A stretch of 52,328 bases of DNA from Bacteroides sp. (GCA_014801525.1 JAAVEB010000009.1:1-52328); one strand, 5' to 3'; shown: positions 1 to 7,737, counted from the first letter of the stretch. Numbers and translations are program-made. The notes: generated from the letters alone by a model not told the origin.

Positions 1-392
1 TCGGAATGCCGCCGTCGCGAAGCGCAATCCGCCAACACGAAGCCGCTGTCATTTCACAACCGGTAAAACGGTTCGGGCGTCACACCCTCCACGGGCGCCT
101 GACACATCATGGAAATCGCTCGGAACGGGCCCTTCCGACGATTCATTCACCAAAATGGAAAAACGCATGTAGTCCGATGGTTGAAGCCCTGTGCTGATAC
201 CTCCGGACCATGCGTCGTTGTGTTCCATATCCCCACAGCCGCTACACCGCTACATCCATCGGATGACATCGCACGCGATGTCCCTACTTGGTAAAATTGG
301 GAACTCTTATTTATCTATAAAGCCCCCTTACAGGGAGCGGGTGGGTTCCACGCAATCTCCCAGGGACGGCGCCCTCTACGAGGACTCCGCCC

Positions 393-434
393 CTGGGCTA
401 ACATGAATGCCGCCTACGGCGACAATAGCCCCAG
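393..434. repeat. Nested hairpin in palindrome cluster
   Basis: CTGGGCTA at 393-400 pairs with TAGCCCCAG at 426-434 (one bulged C). Inside it GCCG (409-412) pairs with CGGC (417-420). It has no T-run after it and no gene next to it, so it does not look like a terminator. It belongs to the same cluster as the units at 512-803. Confidence 0.55.
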
Positions 435-473
435 CAATGTTCGCAAGACAAAACGCCCCCATACGGCAACACC

Positions 474-486
474 ATCCCGACGGGAT
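474..486. repeat. Short hairpin ATCCC-GAC-GGGAT
   Basis: A perfect 5-bp stem with a 3-base loop, placed 26 bases before the first of the two large inverted units. By itself it would be unremarkable. Its value is that it continues the series of short-loop hairpins through this gene-free stretch. Confidence 0.45.
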
Positions 487-511
487 ACACAATTTCGAAT
501 AGGAGCATAGA

Positions 512-803
512 AATCAAGCCTGAAAGGCTTGCCTTATGGGTAGCCGGGTACGGCGAATGAAATGAGCCGTGCCCGGGACATGGGCATCATGTGCAATAGC
601 ACTCTGGAAGAGTGCCCCCTAAAAATACCCTTGCGATTTGCCCGTCATTTTTTGAACTACACCGCCGCCATAACATCAAACACCTTGATTTAGGGGGCGC
701 TCTTTGCAGAGCGCGGTTTATTATTCAACCTGTACCGGGCAGAGTTCGCTTTCGCTCACTCTACCCGGCTATCCATATGGGGAAGCCTTTTCAGGCTTCG
801 GGA
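512..803. repeat. Inverted pair of three-hairpin palindromic units
   Basis: The left unit (512-625) has three hairpins in order: A at 515-531 (CAAGCCT/AGGCTTG), B at 544-576 (CCGGGTACGGC/GCCGTGCCCGG) and C at 599-615 (GCACTCT/AGAGTGC) followed by CCCCCTAAA. The right unit (about 682-803) is the same series on the other strand: C at 697-714 (GCGCTCT/AGAGCGC), B at 735-768 and A at 782-799 (GAAGCCT/AGGCTTC). The words TATGG and TAGCCGGGTA between A and B are shared. Stems differ between copies by changes that keep pairing. A U-G pair in B works only on the plus strand of the left copy and the minus strand of the right copy. No transposase is present. A REP-like or other structured repeat family is the best description; the name of the family is not known to me. 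Confidence 0.8.
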
Positions 804-859
804 TGATGTCATGGTTCTTATTCAACATCTCCGATGCTGGTGGCGTGCCTTATGGATTC

Positions 860-883
860 CCCGCCGATATCAGGGATGGCGGG
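860..883. repeat. Hairpin CCCGCC/GGCGGG
   Basis: A 6-bp GC stem (860-865 with 878-883) and a 12-base loop. It is the last palindrome of the cluster, 22 bases before the -33 element of the MFS gene promoter. Confidence 0.4.
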
Positions 884-904
884 TGATTATTGGGGATTGG
901 ATTT

Positions 905-933
905 TTTGGATTGGAGCATTTTTTCTAATTTTG
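905..933 (+). promoter_or_regulatory. Promoter of the MFS exporter gene
   Basis: TTTG at 905-908 and TAATTTTG at 926-933 fit the Bacteroidetes -33/-7 consensus (TTTG and TAnnTTTG). The 17-bp spacing is slightly short. Transcription would start near 940, giving a leader of about 18 bases before the ATG at 958. Confidence 0.5.
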
Positions 934-957
934 CAGCCGATTTTTGAGAATTGACGT

Positions 958-2109
958 ATGAATAAAGGATTGTTAGCTCTTGCATTGGGCACTTTCGCCC
1001 TTGGCATATCGGAGTTTTTAATGATGGGAATACTCGGCGATCTCGCCGCCAATATGGGTGTAAGCATCAGTGAAGCAGGACATTTTATTTCGGCATACGC
1101 GCTCGGAGTGTGTTGCGGAGCGCCGGCATTATTGTTTTCCCGGAAAATCGCGCTGAAGAAGATTATGCTTATTCTTGCAGCCGTCATCGCCATCGGCAAT
1201 CTGCTGGCTTCGATGGCTCCGAATTTCTGGACACTTTTTGCAGGGCGTTTCATATCGGGACTCCCCCACGGAGCTTACTTCGGAGTCGGAGCGATAGTGG
1301 CTCGGAAGCTCGCGGCTCCGGGCAAAGAAGTGAGCGCGGTTTCCTACATGATTGCGGGAATGACGGTGGCGACGCTTTTAGGTGTTCCGATGGGAACATT
1401 TATCAGCAATATGTTCACCTGGAGGATAGCTTTCATTATTGTAGGCGCGACGGGCATACTCACATTTTTAGCTATCCACTCATGGGTGCCGACTGTTCCG
1501 GATCTGCCCGACATGGGCTTCAAGGGACAGTTCAGGTTTCTTAAAACTCTGCCGCCGTGGCTAATATTCGGAGGCGTTCTTTTCGGTCAGATAGGAATTT
1601 ACTGCTGGTACAGCTACATCGATCCACAGCTCACACAGGTGTCGGGCTTTTCGACGGGAGCGCTGACATGGCTGATGGTTCTTGCCGGATTCGGTATGTT
1701 TGCCGGAAATCTCATAGCCGGCAAATTGAGCGACCGCTACAAGCCGTCGTGGGTAGCCGCATGGGTTCAGGCATCGGCAATTCCGGTGTTGATTCTTTTC
1801 TTTTTCCTGTGTCAGTATCAGATTGCCGCCGTTGCGCTGATGATGCTTGGAACCGCCGCTCTTTTCGGGTCGGGAAGTCCGCTGCAATCATCGATAGTGG
1901 GATATTCGCGCGGAGGAGAAATGCTCGGGGCTGCTTGCATCCAGATTGCATATAACGCCGGAAACGCAATAGCGGCATGGATAGGCGGCAAAATTATCGC
2001 AGCAGGATATGGCTACACGGCTCCGGCGATAGTGGGTATCCCGATTATTATCGCAGGCTGCACGCTGCTGTTCATTCTTTATGCGAAATATGAGCGTGTC
2101 AAAGGCTAA
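958..2109 (+). CDS. araJ: MFS exporter, AraJ-type
   Basis: A 383-residue inner-membrane transporter of the major facilitator superfamily, close to the AraJ/drug:H+ antiporter-1 group. It is hydrophobic throughout with about 12 membrane segments. The N-terminus (LGTFALGISEFLMMGILGDL) and the GRFISGLPHGAYFGVG stretch near residues 97-112 are typical of AraJ-like exporters, and the central loop after TM6 (about residue 183) is short. The family moves small sugars or drugs out of the cell by proton exchange; the substrate cannot be read from sequence. It stands alone, with its own promoter and two hairpins after the stop. The ATG at 958 has no Shine-Dalgarno sequence, as is normal for this phylum. 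Confidence 0.85.
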   Translation: MNKGLLALALGTFALGISEFLMMGILGDLAANMGVSISEAGHFISAYALGVCCGAPALLFSRKIALKKIMLILAAVIAIGNLLASMAPNFWTLFAGRFISGLPHGAYFGVGAIVARKLAAPGKEVSAVSYMIAGMTVATLLGVPMGTFISNMFTWRIAFIIVGATGILTFLAIHSWVPTVPDLPDMGFKGQFRFLKTLPPWLIFGGVLFGQIGIYCWYSYIDPQLTQVSGFSTGALTWLMVLAGFGMFAGNLIAGKLSDRYKPSWVAAWVQASAIPVLILFFFLCQYQIAAVALMMLGTAALFGSGSPLQSSIVGYSRGGEMLGAACIQIAYNAGNAIAAWIGGKIIAAGYGYTAPAIVGIPIIIAGCTLLFILYAKYERVKG

Positions 2110-2112
2110 GGA

Positions 2113-2140
2113 CGCTCGACGATGTTTGTAGAATCGAGCG
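2113..2140. other. Hairpin after MFS gene
   Basis: CGCTCGA (2113-2119) pairs with TCGAGCG (2134-2140). It starts 4 bases after the MFS stop codon and has no T-run, so it may protect the 3' end or act together with the terminator that follows. Confidence 0.45.
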
Positions 2141-2148
2141 GATATTAC

Positions 2149-2181
2149 AAAACCCCATGTAGACGGTCTACATGGGGTTTT
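2149..2181. terminator. Bidirectional terminator
   Basis: AAAACCCCATGTAGAC at 2149-2164 is the exact complement of GTCTACATGGGGTTTT at 2166-2181. A-rich and T-rich flanks on both sides let it serve both the MFS gene on the plus strand and the beta-barrel gene ending at 2198 on the minus strand. Confidence 0.8.
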
Positions 2182-2197
2182 GCTTATTGTAGCTATG

Positions 2198-2821
2198 TCA
2201 AAATTTATATCCCACTGAGAGTGAAAACGTTTGATTGCGATTGGAGAGCAATCCTCCGTTGTCGAAATTGTTGAACTGAATTGAATAGCCTGCCGAGACG
2301 AGGTAGCGCTTCATGAACTCAGCTCCAATGCAGATATCCGCGCCAATTTCAAAGCGTTTCATCCAGTCGTCAAACACATTGTCGACTTTTTCGCTTATTG
2401 TTGCGGCAGATTCCTTGCCACTTCCCCACAATCCGATTCCGATATATGGACCTACCGCTCCGGTAAGAGCCACATTATCGGTCAACGTGAATCGATAGCC
2501 CACATGGATGGGAATATTCAGATAATAAGGAGTCGCCTTTACCGATATTCCTCGTTGACCTTCAATGATTGAGGAATGGTTTATCTCCCACGGTTTTGAC
2601 TGTAATTTGAGTCCTGCATCGACAAACCATGAACGAGAAAGAAGATATTCAGCCGTAATGCCTATATTGAAACCGCTTTTAGCCTTATCAGTATCAGTTG
2701 GCTTCGATAAAGTCCATCCGGCTTCGACATTAAATGACATGGGGGACGCGCTTTGAGCTTTCACTTGAATGTTTGAAATGAGCAAGCCTAAAGCAATGGC
2801 AATAATTCTAAATATTTTCAT
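2198..2821 (-). CDS. Small outer-membrane beta-barrel protein (PorT/OmpW-like)
   Basis: 207 residues with a signal peptide (residues 1 to about 22, ending at VKAQS). Alternating hydrophobic beta strands follow, and the protein ends in aromatic Phe (SLSVGYKF), the usual end of an outer-membrane barrel. Segments such as NIGITAEYLLSRSWFVDAGL and VGYRFTLTDNVALTGAVGPY match the general OMP_b-brl_2 pattern of 8-strand barrels common in Bacteroidetes. Function is not predictable; such proteins are porin-like, adhesive or structural. It is a single-gene unit between its own promoter and a shared terminator, and nothing in the neighbourhood suggests a partner. Confidence 0.7.
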   Translation of the reverse strand: MKIFRIIAIALGLLISNIQVKAQSASPMSFNVEAGWTLSKPTDTDKAKSGFNIGITAEYLLSRSWFVDAGLKLQSKPWEINHSSIIEGQRGISVKATPYYLNIPIHVGYRFTLTDNVALTGAVGPYIGIGLWGSGKESAATISEKVDNVFDDWMKRFEIGADICIGAEFMKRYLVSAGYSIQFNNFDNGGLLSNRNQTFSLSVGYKF

Positions 2822-2883
2822 AGCTCTATGAAATAAATTAATTGGTAAAACATTTCATAATCGTTTAATAAATTTTGACTGTG

Positions 2884-2917
2884 CAAAATTACCTTTAACC
2901 GATAATATTGACTCAAA
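2884..2917 (-). promoter_or_regulatory. Promoter of the beta-barrel gene
   Basis: Read on the minus strand, TTTG (2917-2914), 22 bp, then TAATTTTG (2891-2884). The start would be near 2877, giving a leader of about 55 bases to the ATG at 2821. The spacing is a little long. Confidence 0.5.
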
Positions 2918-3072
2918 ATTTCACTTAAGGAATATTGGTCACATCGACTTACAAATCACTGTTTCTCAACCAATTGCAAGCACATATTATATGCTATTTT
3001 TGGTCATGAATTAACTCCTTAATAATCAAAGTATTACGCCTTAATGTATAATAAACTGATTCTCAACAAGTT

Positions 3073-4812
3073 TCAAATTAACGCCAAAAATAATTCTCTA
3101 TCAGGAGACTCAGACGATTCTATCCTGGCTTTCAATCTGCGTCTTTTAGTATAGTAGTTAGAATAAGAGAGATTGGATATTAAAGCAACAGCCCGAGGAG
3201 ACAATCCAGAGAAAATAAGTAATAAAAAAATCATATCAGATTCTTTTAGTTCCGGCATTTGACTTCTCAATTTAATCATGACATCAAAATTGCATTTATT
3301 AGTAATTTTTTCAAGTTCCAATAAAGCCTTTTTTTCAGCCATCTTATCAATCTCAGTCTTAATTGAAGAATATATCGATAGTTTTGTCTTAATACTTGTA
3401 TTGCTTTTTTCAACATACTCACTACACAACATATTAAGCGTATCGAAATGTTGAGAAAACAAATCCTTGACAATCCCATTTAATTCTTGAGCCTTTTGTT
3501 CCTGATTATTTAGCTGCTGCTCCTTAATATATAGTTCAGTTTTTACGCCATTTAATTCATTTGACAAATTTTTATTAGATAACAAACTTTCATTTAGATT
3601 CTCAGATAAAATATTAACCTCATTTATCCATGATGCTATCTTGTAATTCTTTAATCTAATCTTTTCAACCAGATACAATGATAATATCAATATGATAAAT
3701 AAAGCAATCCCGACTATCCAACCAGTTCGAATATTTGCCTTTTTTACTCTATTACGTTCTCTCTCTGCTTTCAACTTATGATAATTGCTCTTAGCTTCAA
3801 CAATAGATTGCTTTAATTCCTTTTCAACCATATTATCTTGATACCTTGCAATCCAAGTGAACTCATCAAGAGCTTTCTCCAATGATTTTTCAGCTTTATA
3901 AATAAGGAATTCATTCATTCTCAGTGATAATTCCTTAGCATTTTCATATTCAGCAGCTTTATTAAGATATAATCTTGCGCTATCAAGATTATCCAGAAAG
4001 ATGTATGCACGACTCAACAAGATATAATCTTCCGCTGATATGGAAGTATTATTAGCCTCGTAAATATCAAAGAATCTATGTTTCAATTCTCCATACTCCC
4101 CCATTGAAAGTAATGGGTACAATGAACTTGAAATTATACTATTTCTTAAAACTGAATCCTGAATAGTACTTTCATTTAATCTTTGCAAACTATCTAATAA
4201 ATTCAACGATTCAATATAATACTCATTCTCATGCTGATTCATCAAAGCCTTTGCTAAATCAAGTAAATGCCAACATAATAACTCCACATTCCCATGTTTT
4301 TCATAATATCCAGTAGTTTTTTTCCTATTCTCCAATTCTAATGGCGCATTATATGTATCACTATAAATATCGGCGATTAGTTCGTAGACACGCCCGAGCC
4401 AAAGAGGATTATTGAGAATTTTTGCATCCTGTTCCGCATCAAGCGCCGAAATTATGCTATGGGAATAGTTGCCGGCTTGCTCAAGAATGCGAGATTTCAG
4501 AAAGTGGGATTTAACACGCTTTTCAATATCATCGCGATGACGATAATAGCGGACGGCAATATTTATGAGCGAATCGTCGGTCTCATCAATGTAATTTTTG
4601 TAACGAGCCTGTGTGAGCAACAATGCGTATCTCGCATTGCGCGCGCCCGACAAGCCTTTCGGTTCTATGATTTCCATTATCTTCAGGGCGGAATCGGGAG
4701 CCTCCTCCATCAAGAGTTCAGCACGATCCATCGCACTGTCGACTTCATTTCTACATGAAACGAGGACAGAACACGCAGTTATAATCGCAATAAAAAACAA
4801 TACCATTCTCAT
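3073..4812 (-). CDS. Lipoprotein TPR sensor with transmembrane helix and C-terminal HTH-like region
   Basis: The start is placed at ATG 4812 (579 residues); the longer frame would begin at a TTG at 4821. A lipoprotein signal ends at VLVSC (Cys20). Helical repeats resembling TPRs follow up to about residue 350, then a membrane helix at about 361-384, a charged coiled coil to about 450, and a C-terminal helical region (KESDMIFLLLIFSGLSPRAV onward) that resembles the LuxR-like helix-turn-helix seen at the end of many Bacteroidetes TPR regulators. This layout suggests a membrane-tethered transcription regulator sensing envelope or carbohydrate signals. The combined lipobox and internal membrane helix is odd, and the N-terminal segment could simply be an anchor. 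The gene is visibly richer in A+T than its neighbours. No target gene is evident. Confidence 0.65.
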   Translation of the reverse strand: MRMVLFFIAIITACSVLVSCRNEVDSAMDRAELLMEEAPDSALKIMEIIEPKGLSGARNARYALLLTQARYKNYIDETDDSLINIAVRYYRHRDDIEKRVKSHFLKSRILEQAGNYSHSIISALDAEQDAKILNNPLWLGRVYELIADIYSDTYNAPLELENRKKTTGYYEKHGNVELLCWHLLDLAKALMNQHENEYYIESLNLLDSLQRLNESTIQDSVLRNSIISSSLYPLLSMGEYGELKHRFFDIYEANNTSISAEDYILLSRAYIFLDNLDSARLYLNKAAEYENAKELSLRMNEFLIYKAEKSLEKALDEFTWIARYQDNMVEKELKQSIVEAKSNYHKLKAERERNRVKKANIRTGWIVGIALFIILILSLYLVEKIRLKNYKIASWINEVNILSENLNESLLSNKNLSNELNGVKTELYIKEQQLNNQEQKAQELNGIVKDLFSQHFDTLNMLCSEYVEKSNTSIKTKLSIYSSIKTEIDKMAEKKALLELEKITNKCNFDVMIKLRSQMPELKESDMIFLLLIFSGLSPRAVALISNLSYSNYYTKRRRLKARIESSESPDRELFLALI

Positions 4813-4895
4813 AGCGCTCAAAGTTAGTAAAATTTCATTAAGTTCTCCTCTCGGTCATGATATATTATGGCTCGAAAAACTATTAGAATGGATTA

Positions 4896-4941
4896 GAGGC
4901 TGTGTCAAAAATGGTGTGTGATTCCATTTTGACACAGCCTC
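4896..4941. repeat. Long inverted repeat resembling insertion-sequence ends
   Basis: GAGGCTGTGTCAAAAATGG (4896-4914) is complementary to CCATTTTGACACAGCCTC (4924-4941), with one extra A on the left arm and a 9-base loop. GAGGCTGTGTCAAAA is like the terminal inverted repeat of several Bacteroidetes insertion sequences. No transposase lies between the arms, so this is either a solo remnant or a hairpin used as a terminator for the pectinesterase gene ending at 4973. No T-run follows it on the minus strand. Confidence 0.6.
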
Positions 4942-4972
4942 CAAATCGTGTGATTGTGTGGGCGGGCGGGAA

Positions 4973-6718
4973 TTAGTTTCCTGCTTTGGGATTCCAGCCG
5001 TCTTCGCCGCCAAGCACTTTAGAAATTTCGTAGTCTTTGGTATTTTTTAGCTGCTTGCCGAATGACGCTCTCTTTGCCTTATTGGCTCCGGCACCGCGGG
5101 AACCGTATTCGGCATAGGTCACGGTTTTTTCATTTTCAGCTTTTCCCCAGTTGTGCCAGCCTTCGGGAGTGATGTGTCGGTCCATGAGGCAATTGATGAA
5201 CACAGCCTGGGCGTAGGGGCGCCACGGACGTGACAGGTAGACTTTGTTCACGCCAGGATCGGCAGTGATTGAACAGTCGTAGAAGACGTAGCCGTAAGGG
5301 GCGCCTTGGGGTGTGGATGGCGCAGTGAGGTAGCCGTCGCGCTTGCTGTGAATGCGGCATCCGTCGAAGACTGCGGTAGAGGATCCGAAAATGAAGTCGA
5401 CGGTGCCCTCGATGTAGCAGTTTTCGTAATATTGGCGCGACTGCTTGCCATAGGTGTAGAGAGTGTCCTGATTGCCAAGGAAGCGGCAATTTTTGAAATG
5501 GGCGCGGTCGCCGCTCACGAAGCATGCCACAGCCTGACCGACGGGACCGGCGGAGTTGTCGAAGGTGATGTTTTCGGCATAGAAATCGGGACCGTAAATG
5601 TAGCACGAGGATGAGCCTGAGGTGCCTTTCTCCTCGCCAAACGAGTTGAGAGTGCGGGCATGGTCATCGTAGGTGAGAACGGTTCCTTCCTGACCGATGA
5701 GGGCGATGTTGCGCTTGGTTTCGGGAATAACGATTTTTTCTTTATATTCGCCGGGACGCACGAGGATGGTGGTGCGGTTCTTGCGGAAGTCAGGCACGGC
5801 GTCGATAGCTTCCTGAACGGTGAAGAAATCGCCGCTGCCGTCCTTGGCGACAACGTAGTCATAGTGACGCACATAGGGCGCAAGCTCGGGAACCGCCTTG
5901 GCTATCTCATCGATGGTAAGACCGGCGATGACGCGTCCGCCATGCACGTTAAGATGGGTGTTGTCCTCACGACCTTTGGGAATGGCAGGAACAGTGTTGG
6001 GAGCCACCCACATGAAAAGCGCCTTGGAATCTTCAGGTCCCATTCCCTCCACGAGGTCGTGGGTGATTTTGTTCATGTCCACGAAGGGCACGTTGAGCTC
6101 GCGAGCCACATTGCGCGGCGATTCGAGATAGGCTCCGTGGGTGTCAATAAGTTTCATTCCTTCCACAGCGGCGGGCTCGGCGGCTGCCGAGGGGTCGCGC
6201 TTGGCATCGGGGTTGACGTAGAAGGCATCGTCCTGCTTTACTGCGGCTTGAACAGCATTGGCATCATTGGCGGCGCCGAAATTGCGGCGTATGATGGAGT
6301 TGAATAGCACCGGCTTGCCGCCCTTGGCGCGGGTTTCGTTGACAAACTTGCGCAGGTTGTCGTCGAAAGTTGAACCCGGGTCAGTGTGGCGGTCAGCCTT
6401 GGGCTTCTCGTCGTTGTGACCGAACTGGATGAACACGTAGTCGCCCGGGCGAATGAGCGAAAGCACTTTGTCCCACCGACCTTCGTCGATGAAACTCTTG
6501 CTGCTGCGTCCGTTCACAGCATGATTGTCAACTACAATTTCTTCCGAAAGGAATCCGGGAAGCATCTGTCCCCACCCTCTTTCAGGATTGCCACCGTCAA
6601 GCGACTTGTTTGCCATGGTGGAGTCTCCGATCATGAAGATGGTGGTCTTGTGCTGGTCAGCCTTAAATGCCGTCATCACAAGAAACAGACCGATTAACAG
6701 GGTTAAATATCGTCTCAT
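4973..6718 (-). CDS. Fused rhamnogalacturonan acetylesterase (CE12) and pectin methylesterase (CE8)
   Basis: 581 residues with a signal peptide (about 1-20), so exported. Residues about 25-280 form an SGNH/GDSL esterase of the CE12 type: GDST with nucleophile Ser33, Gly70, GHND with Asn102, and the catalytic pair Asp252/His255 in EDNTHLN. Residues about 288-575 form a pectinesterase: GNQDT with Asp418, EGTVDFIFG with Asp441, and YLSRPWRPY with Arg497/Trp499. The enzyme would remove acetyl groups and methyl esters from pectin (homogalacturonan and rhamnogalacturonan backbones), preparing it for lyases. Such two-domain proteins occur in Bacteroidetes pectin loci, but here no lyase, SusC/SusD pair or hybrid sensor lies beside it. 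All key residues are present. Confidence 0.93.
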   Translation of the reverse strand: MRRYLTLLIGLFLVMTAFKADQHKTTIFMIGDSTMANKSLDGGNPERGWGQMLPGFLSEEIVVDNHAVNGRSSKSFIDEGRWDKVLSLIRPGDYVFIQFGHNDEKPKADRHTDPGSTFDDNLRKFVNETRAKGGKPVLFNSIIRRNFGAANDANAVQAAVKQDDAFYVNPDAKRDPSAAAEPAAVEGMKLIDTHGAYLESPRNVARELNVPFVDMNKITHDLVEGMGPEDSKALFMWVAPNTVPAIPKGREDNTHLNVHGGRVIAGLTIDEIAKAVPELAPYVRHYDYVVAKDGSGDFFTVQEAIDAVPDFRKNRTTILVRPGEYKEKIVIPETKRNIALIGQEGTVLTYDDHARTLNSFGEEKGTSGSSSCYIYGPDFYAENITFDNSAGPVGQAVACFVSGDRAHFKNCRFLGNQDTLYTYGKQSRQYYENCYIEGTVDFIFGSSTAVFDGCRIHSKRDGYLTAPSTPQGAPYGYVFYDCSITADPGVNKVYLSRPWRPYAQAVFINCLMDRHITPEGWHNWGKAENEKTVTYAEYGSRGAGANKAKRASFGKQLKNTKDYEISKVLGGEDGWNPKAGN

Positions 6719-6740
6719 GGTTTATAAATTATTAATGATT

Positions 6741-6772
6741 CAAAATTACTTAATTTTTATGAAAAGAGCAAA
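6741..6772 (-). promoter_or_regulatory. Promoter of the CE12-CE8 gene
   Basis: On the minus strand: TTTG (6772-6769), exactly 20 bp, then TAATTTTG (6748-6741). The start would be near 6734, about 16 bases before the ATG at 6718. It lies immediately after the birA stop at 6775, so the esterase gene has its own start of transcription. Confidence 0.65.
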
Positions 6773-6774
6773 AC

Positions 6775-7503
6775 TCATGGCGCCACCGCCACCTCCTTGA
6801 ACAGGTAGCGACGCTCGGTTCCGCAATCGTCAAGCAAGCAGAGGGTGCCGTCGGGCAACACGTCGGCAATGGAGGCGGAGAACCCGGAGCCTGAAGCGAC
6901 ATCGATGTAATTGTTGCGACGCTTCCGCCACAAGCAGCTTTTATAGGCTGAATGAATCTCGTCAAACGGCATGGCAACGCGGCGATAGATGCAGTCAACC
7001 ATCATAGTCATGACTTCATCGACCGGGATTTCCCGACCGACAAGATTGTAGATGGAAACGGGATTGGGAGCATCGCTGACAAACTCGCGCTGGTTCACGT
7101 TGATGCCCACGCCGATGATGGAGCGCCCGATTTCACCGCCCGATATGCTGTTTTCAATCAGGATGCCACATATTTTTTTGTCGCCTACATATATATCGTT
7201 GGGCCACTTGACTGTGACCTGATGATTTGCGCCGAGGTAATGCTTCACGGTGTCGACAATGCCGAGCGAAACCGCCTCGGAAAGGACAAACTGCCGGGAA
7301 GCCTTGACAGCTCGCCGGTTGAACATGAGAATGGAGCAAGTGAGATTCAAACCCGGAGCCGCTTCCCACGAGTTGCCGCGCTGTCCCCTGCCGGCGGTCT
7401 GCTCGCGCGTCACCACGACGGTGTCGGTCGACAGCGTAGGCGCTATTTCCGACAGGTAGGTGTTGGTAGACCGGCACGAGTCCAATGTCAAAACATCGAT
7501 CAT
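6775..7503 (-). CDS. birA: Biotin--[acetyl-CoA carboxylase] ligase
   Basis: Attaches biotin, via biotinyl-AMP, to the carboxyl-carrier proteins of biotin enzymes in the cytoplasm. I place the start at the ATG at 7503 (242 residues) because it overlaps the TGA of the upstream gene as ATGA; the frame stays open 27 bases further. The biotinyl-AMP binding loop GRGQRG (residues 38-43) and KWPND (99-103), followed by KKICGILIE, identify the family. There is no N-terminal helix-turn-helix, so it is a plain ligase and not the E. coli-type repressor. It is the last gene of the nine-gene minus-strand run. Biotin synthase (bioB) is 39 kb away in this window, not in the same operon. Confidence 0.95.
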   Translation of the reverse strand: MIDVLTLDSCRSTNTYLSEIAPTLSTDTVVVTREQTAGRGQRGNSWEAAPGLNLTCSILMFNRRAVKASRQFVLSEAVSLGIVDTVKHYLGANHQVTVKWPNDIYVGDKKICGILIENSISGGEIGRSIIGVGINVNQREFVSDAPNPVSIYNLVGREIPVDEVMTMMVDCIYRRVAMPFDEIHSAYKSCLWRKRRNNYIDVASGSGFSASIADVLPDGTLCLLDDCGTERRYLFKEVAVAP

Positions 7504-7733
7504 CGTAAAGGAGAATTTGCAGTGTGACACAAATAGAGCGCCATCGCCAGAATTGCCACACCGATCAGAGCATAAAGCACCCGAGCCACGGAGCGCGACA
7601 TCTTTCCGGTGAGGAGCTTGACATTGGCGCTATTGAAGAACCATTCCCAACCGAAAAGAGCCGCCGAAAGCGAAAACAACCCTCCGGCGGCGAATATCGC
7701 CGCCAGCAAATATGTCGCAGTTAGCAGCGACAT
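7500..7733 (-). CDS. Small two-helix membrane protein, Imm17-like
   Basis: 77 residues with two hydrophobic helices (about 5-27 and 50-68) separated by a polar loop holding GWEWFFNSANVKLLTGKMSR. The size, two-helix form and GWEWFF...R-x2-Y pattern recall the immunity-17 family of small membrane proteins found in Bacteroidales. No toxin gene lies nearby, so an immunity role is not supported by context; a housekeeping membrane role is as likely. It starts 4 bases after tsaE and its stop overlaps the birA start. Confidence 0.6.
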   Translation of the reverse strand: MSLLTATYLLAAIFAAGGLFSLSAALFGWEWFFNSANVKLLTGKMSRSVARVLYALIGVAILAMALYLCHTANSPLR

Positions 7734-7737
7734 GGTT

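Larger units (their letters stand above)
1..957. other. Gene-free left edge with palindrome cluster
   Basis: No open frame here looks like a real gene. Frames of about 60-70 codons exist on the plus strand, and a 58-codon frame lies at 54-228 on the minus strand, but none shows a recognisable family, signal peptide or membrane segment. From about 390 to 885 the sequence is a succession of short perfect or near-perfect palindromes, listed separately. The first 300 bases show no structure I can name; they may be decayed coding DNA. Confidence 0.6.

Noticed and set aside
54..228. 58-codon minus-strand frame in the left edge
   Set aside because: No signal, motif or family resemblance that I could support; it lies next to the repeat cluster and random frames of this length are expected.
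870..1253. 127-codon minus-strand frame overlapping the MFS gene start
   Set aside because: It is the antisense of the exporter's first helices; composition follows the sense gene and no protein family is recognisable.
5136..5883. Several long frames overlapping the CE12-CE8 gene
   Set aside because: The sense frame carries all catalytic motifs of a known enzyme; the alternatives are Arg/Ser/Pro-rich shadows.
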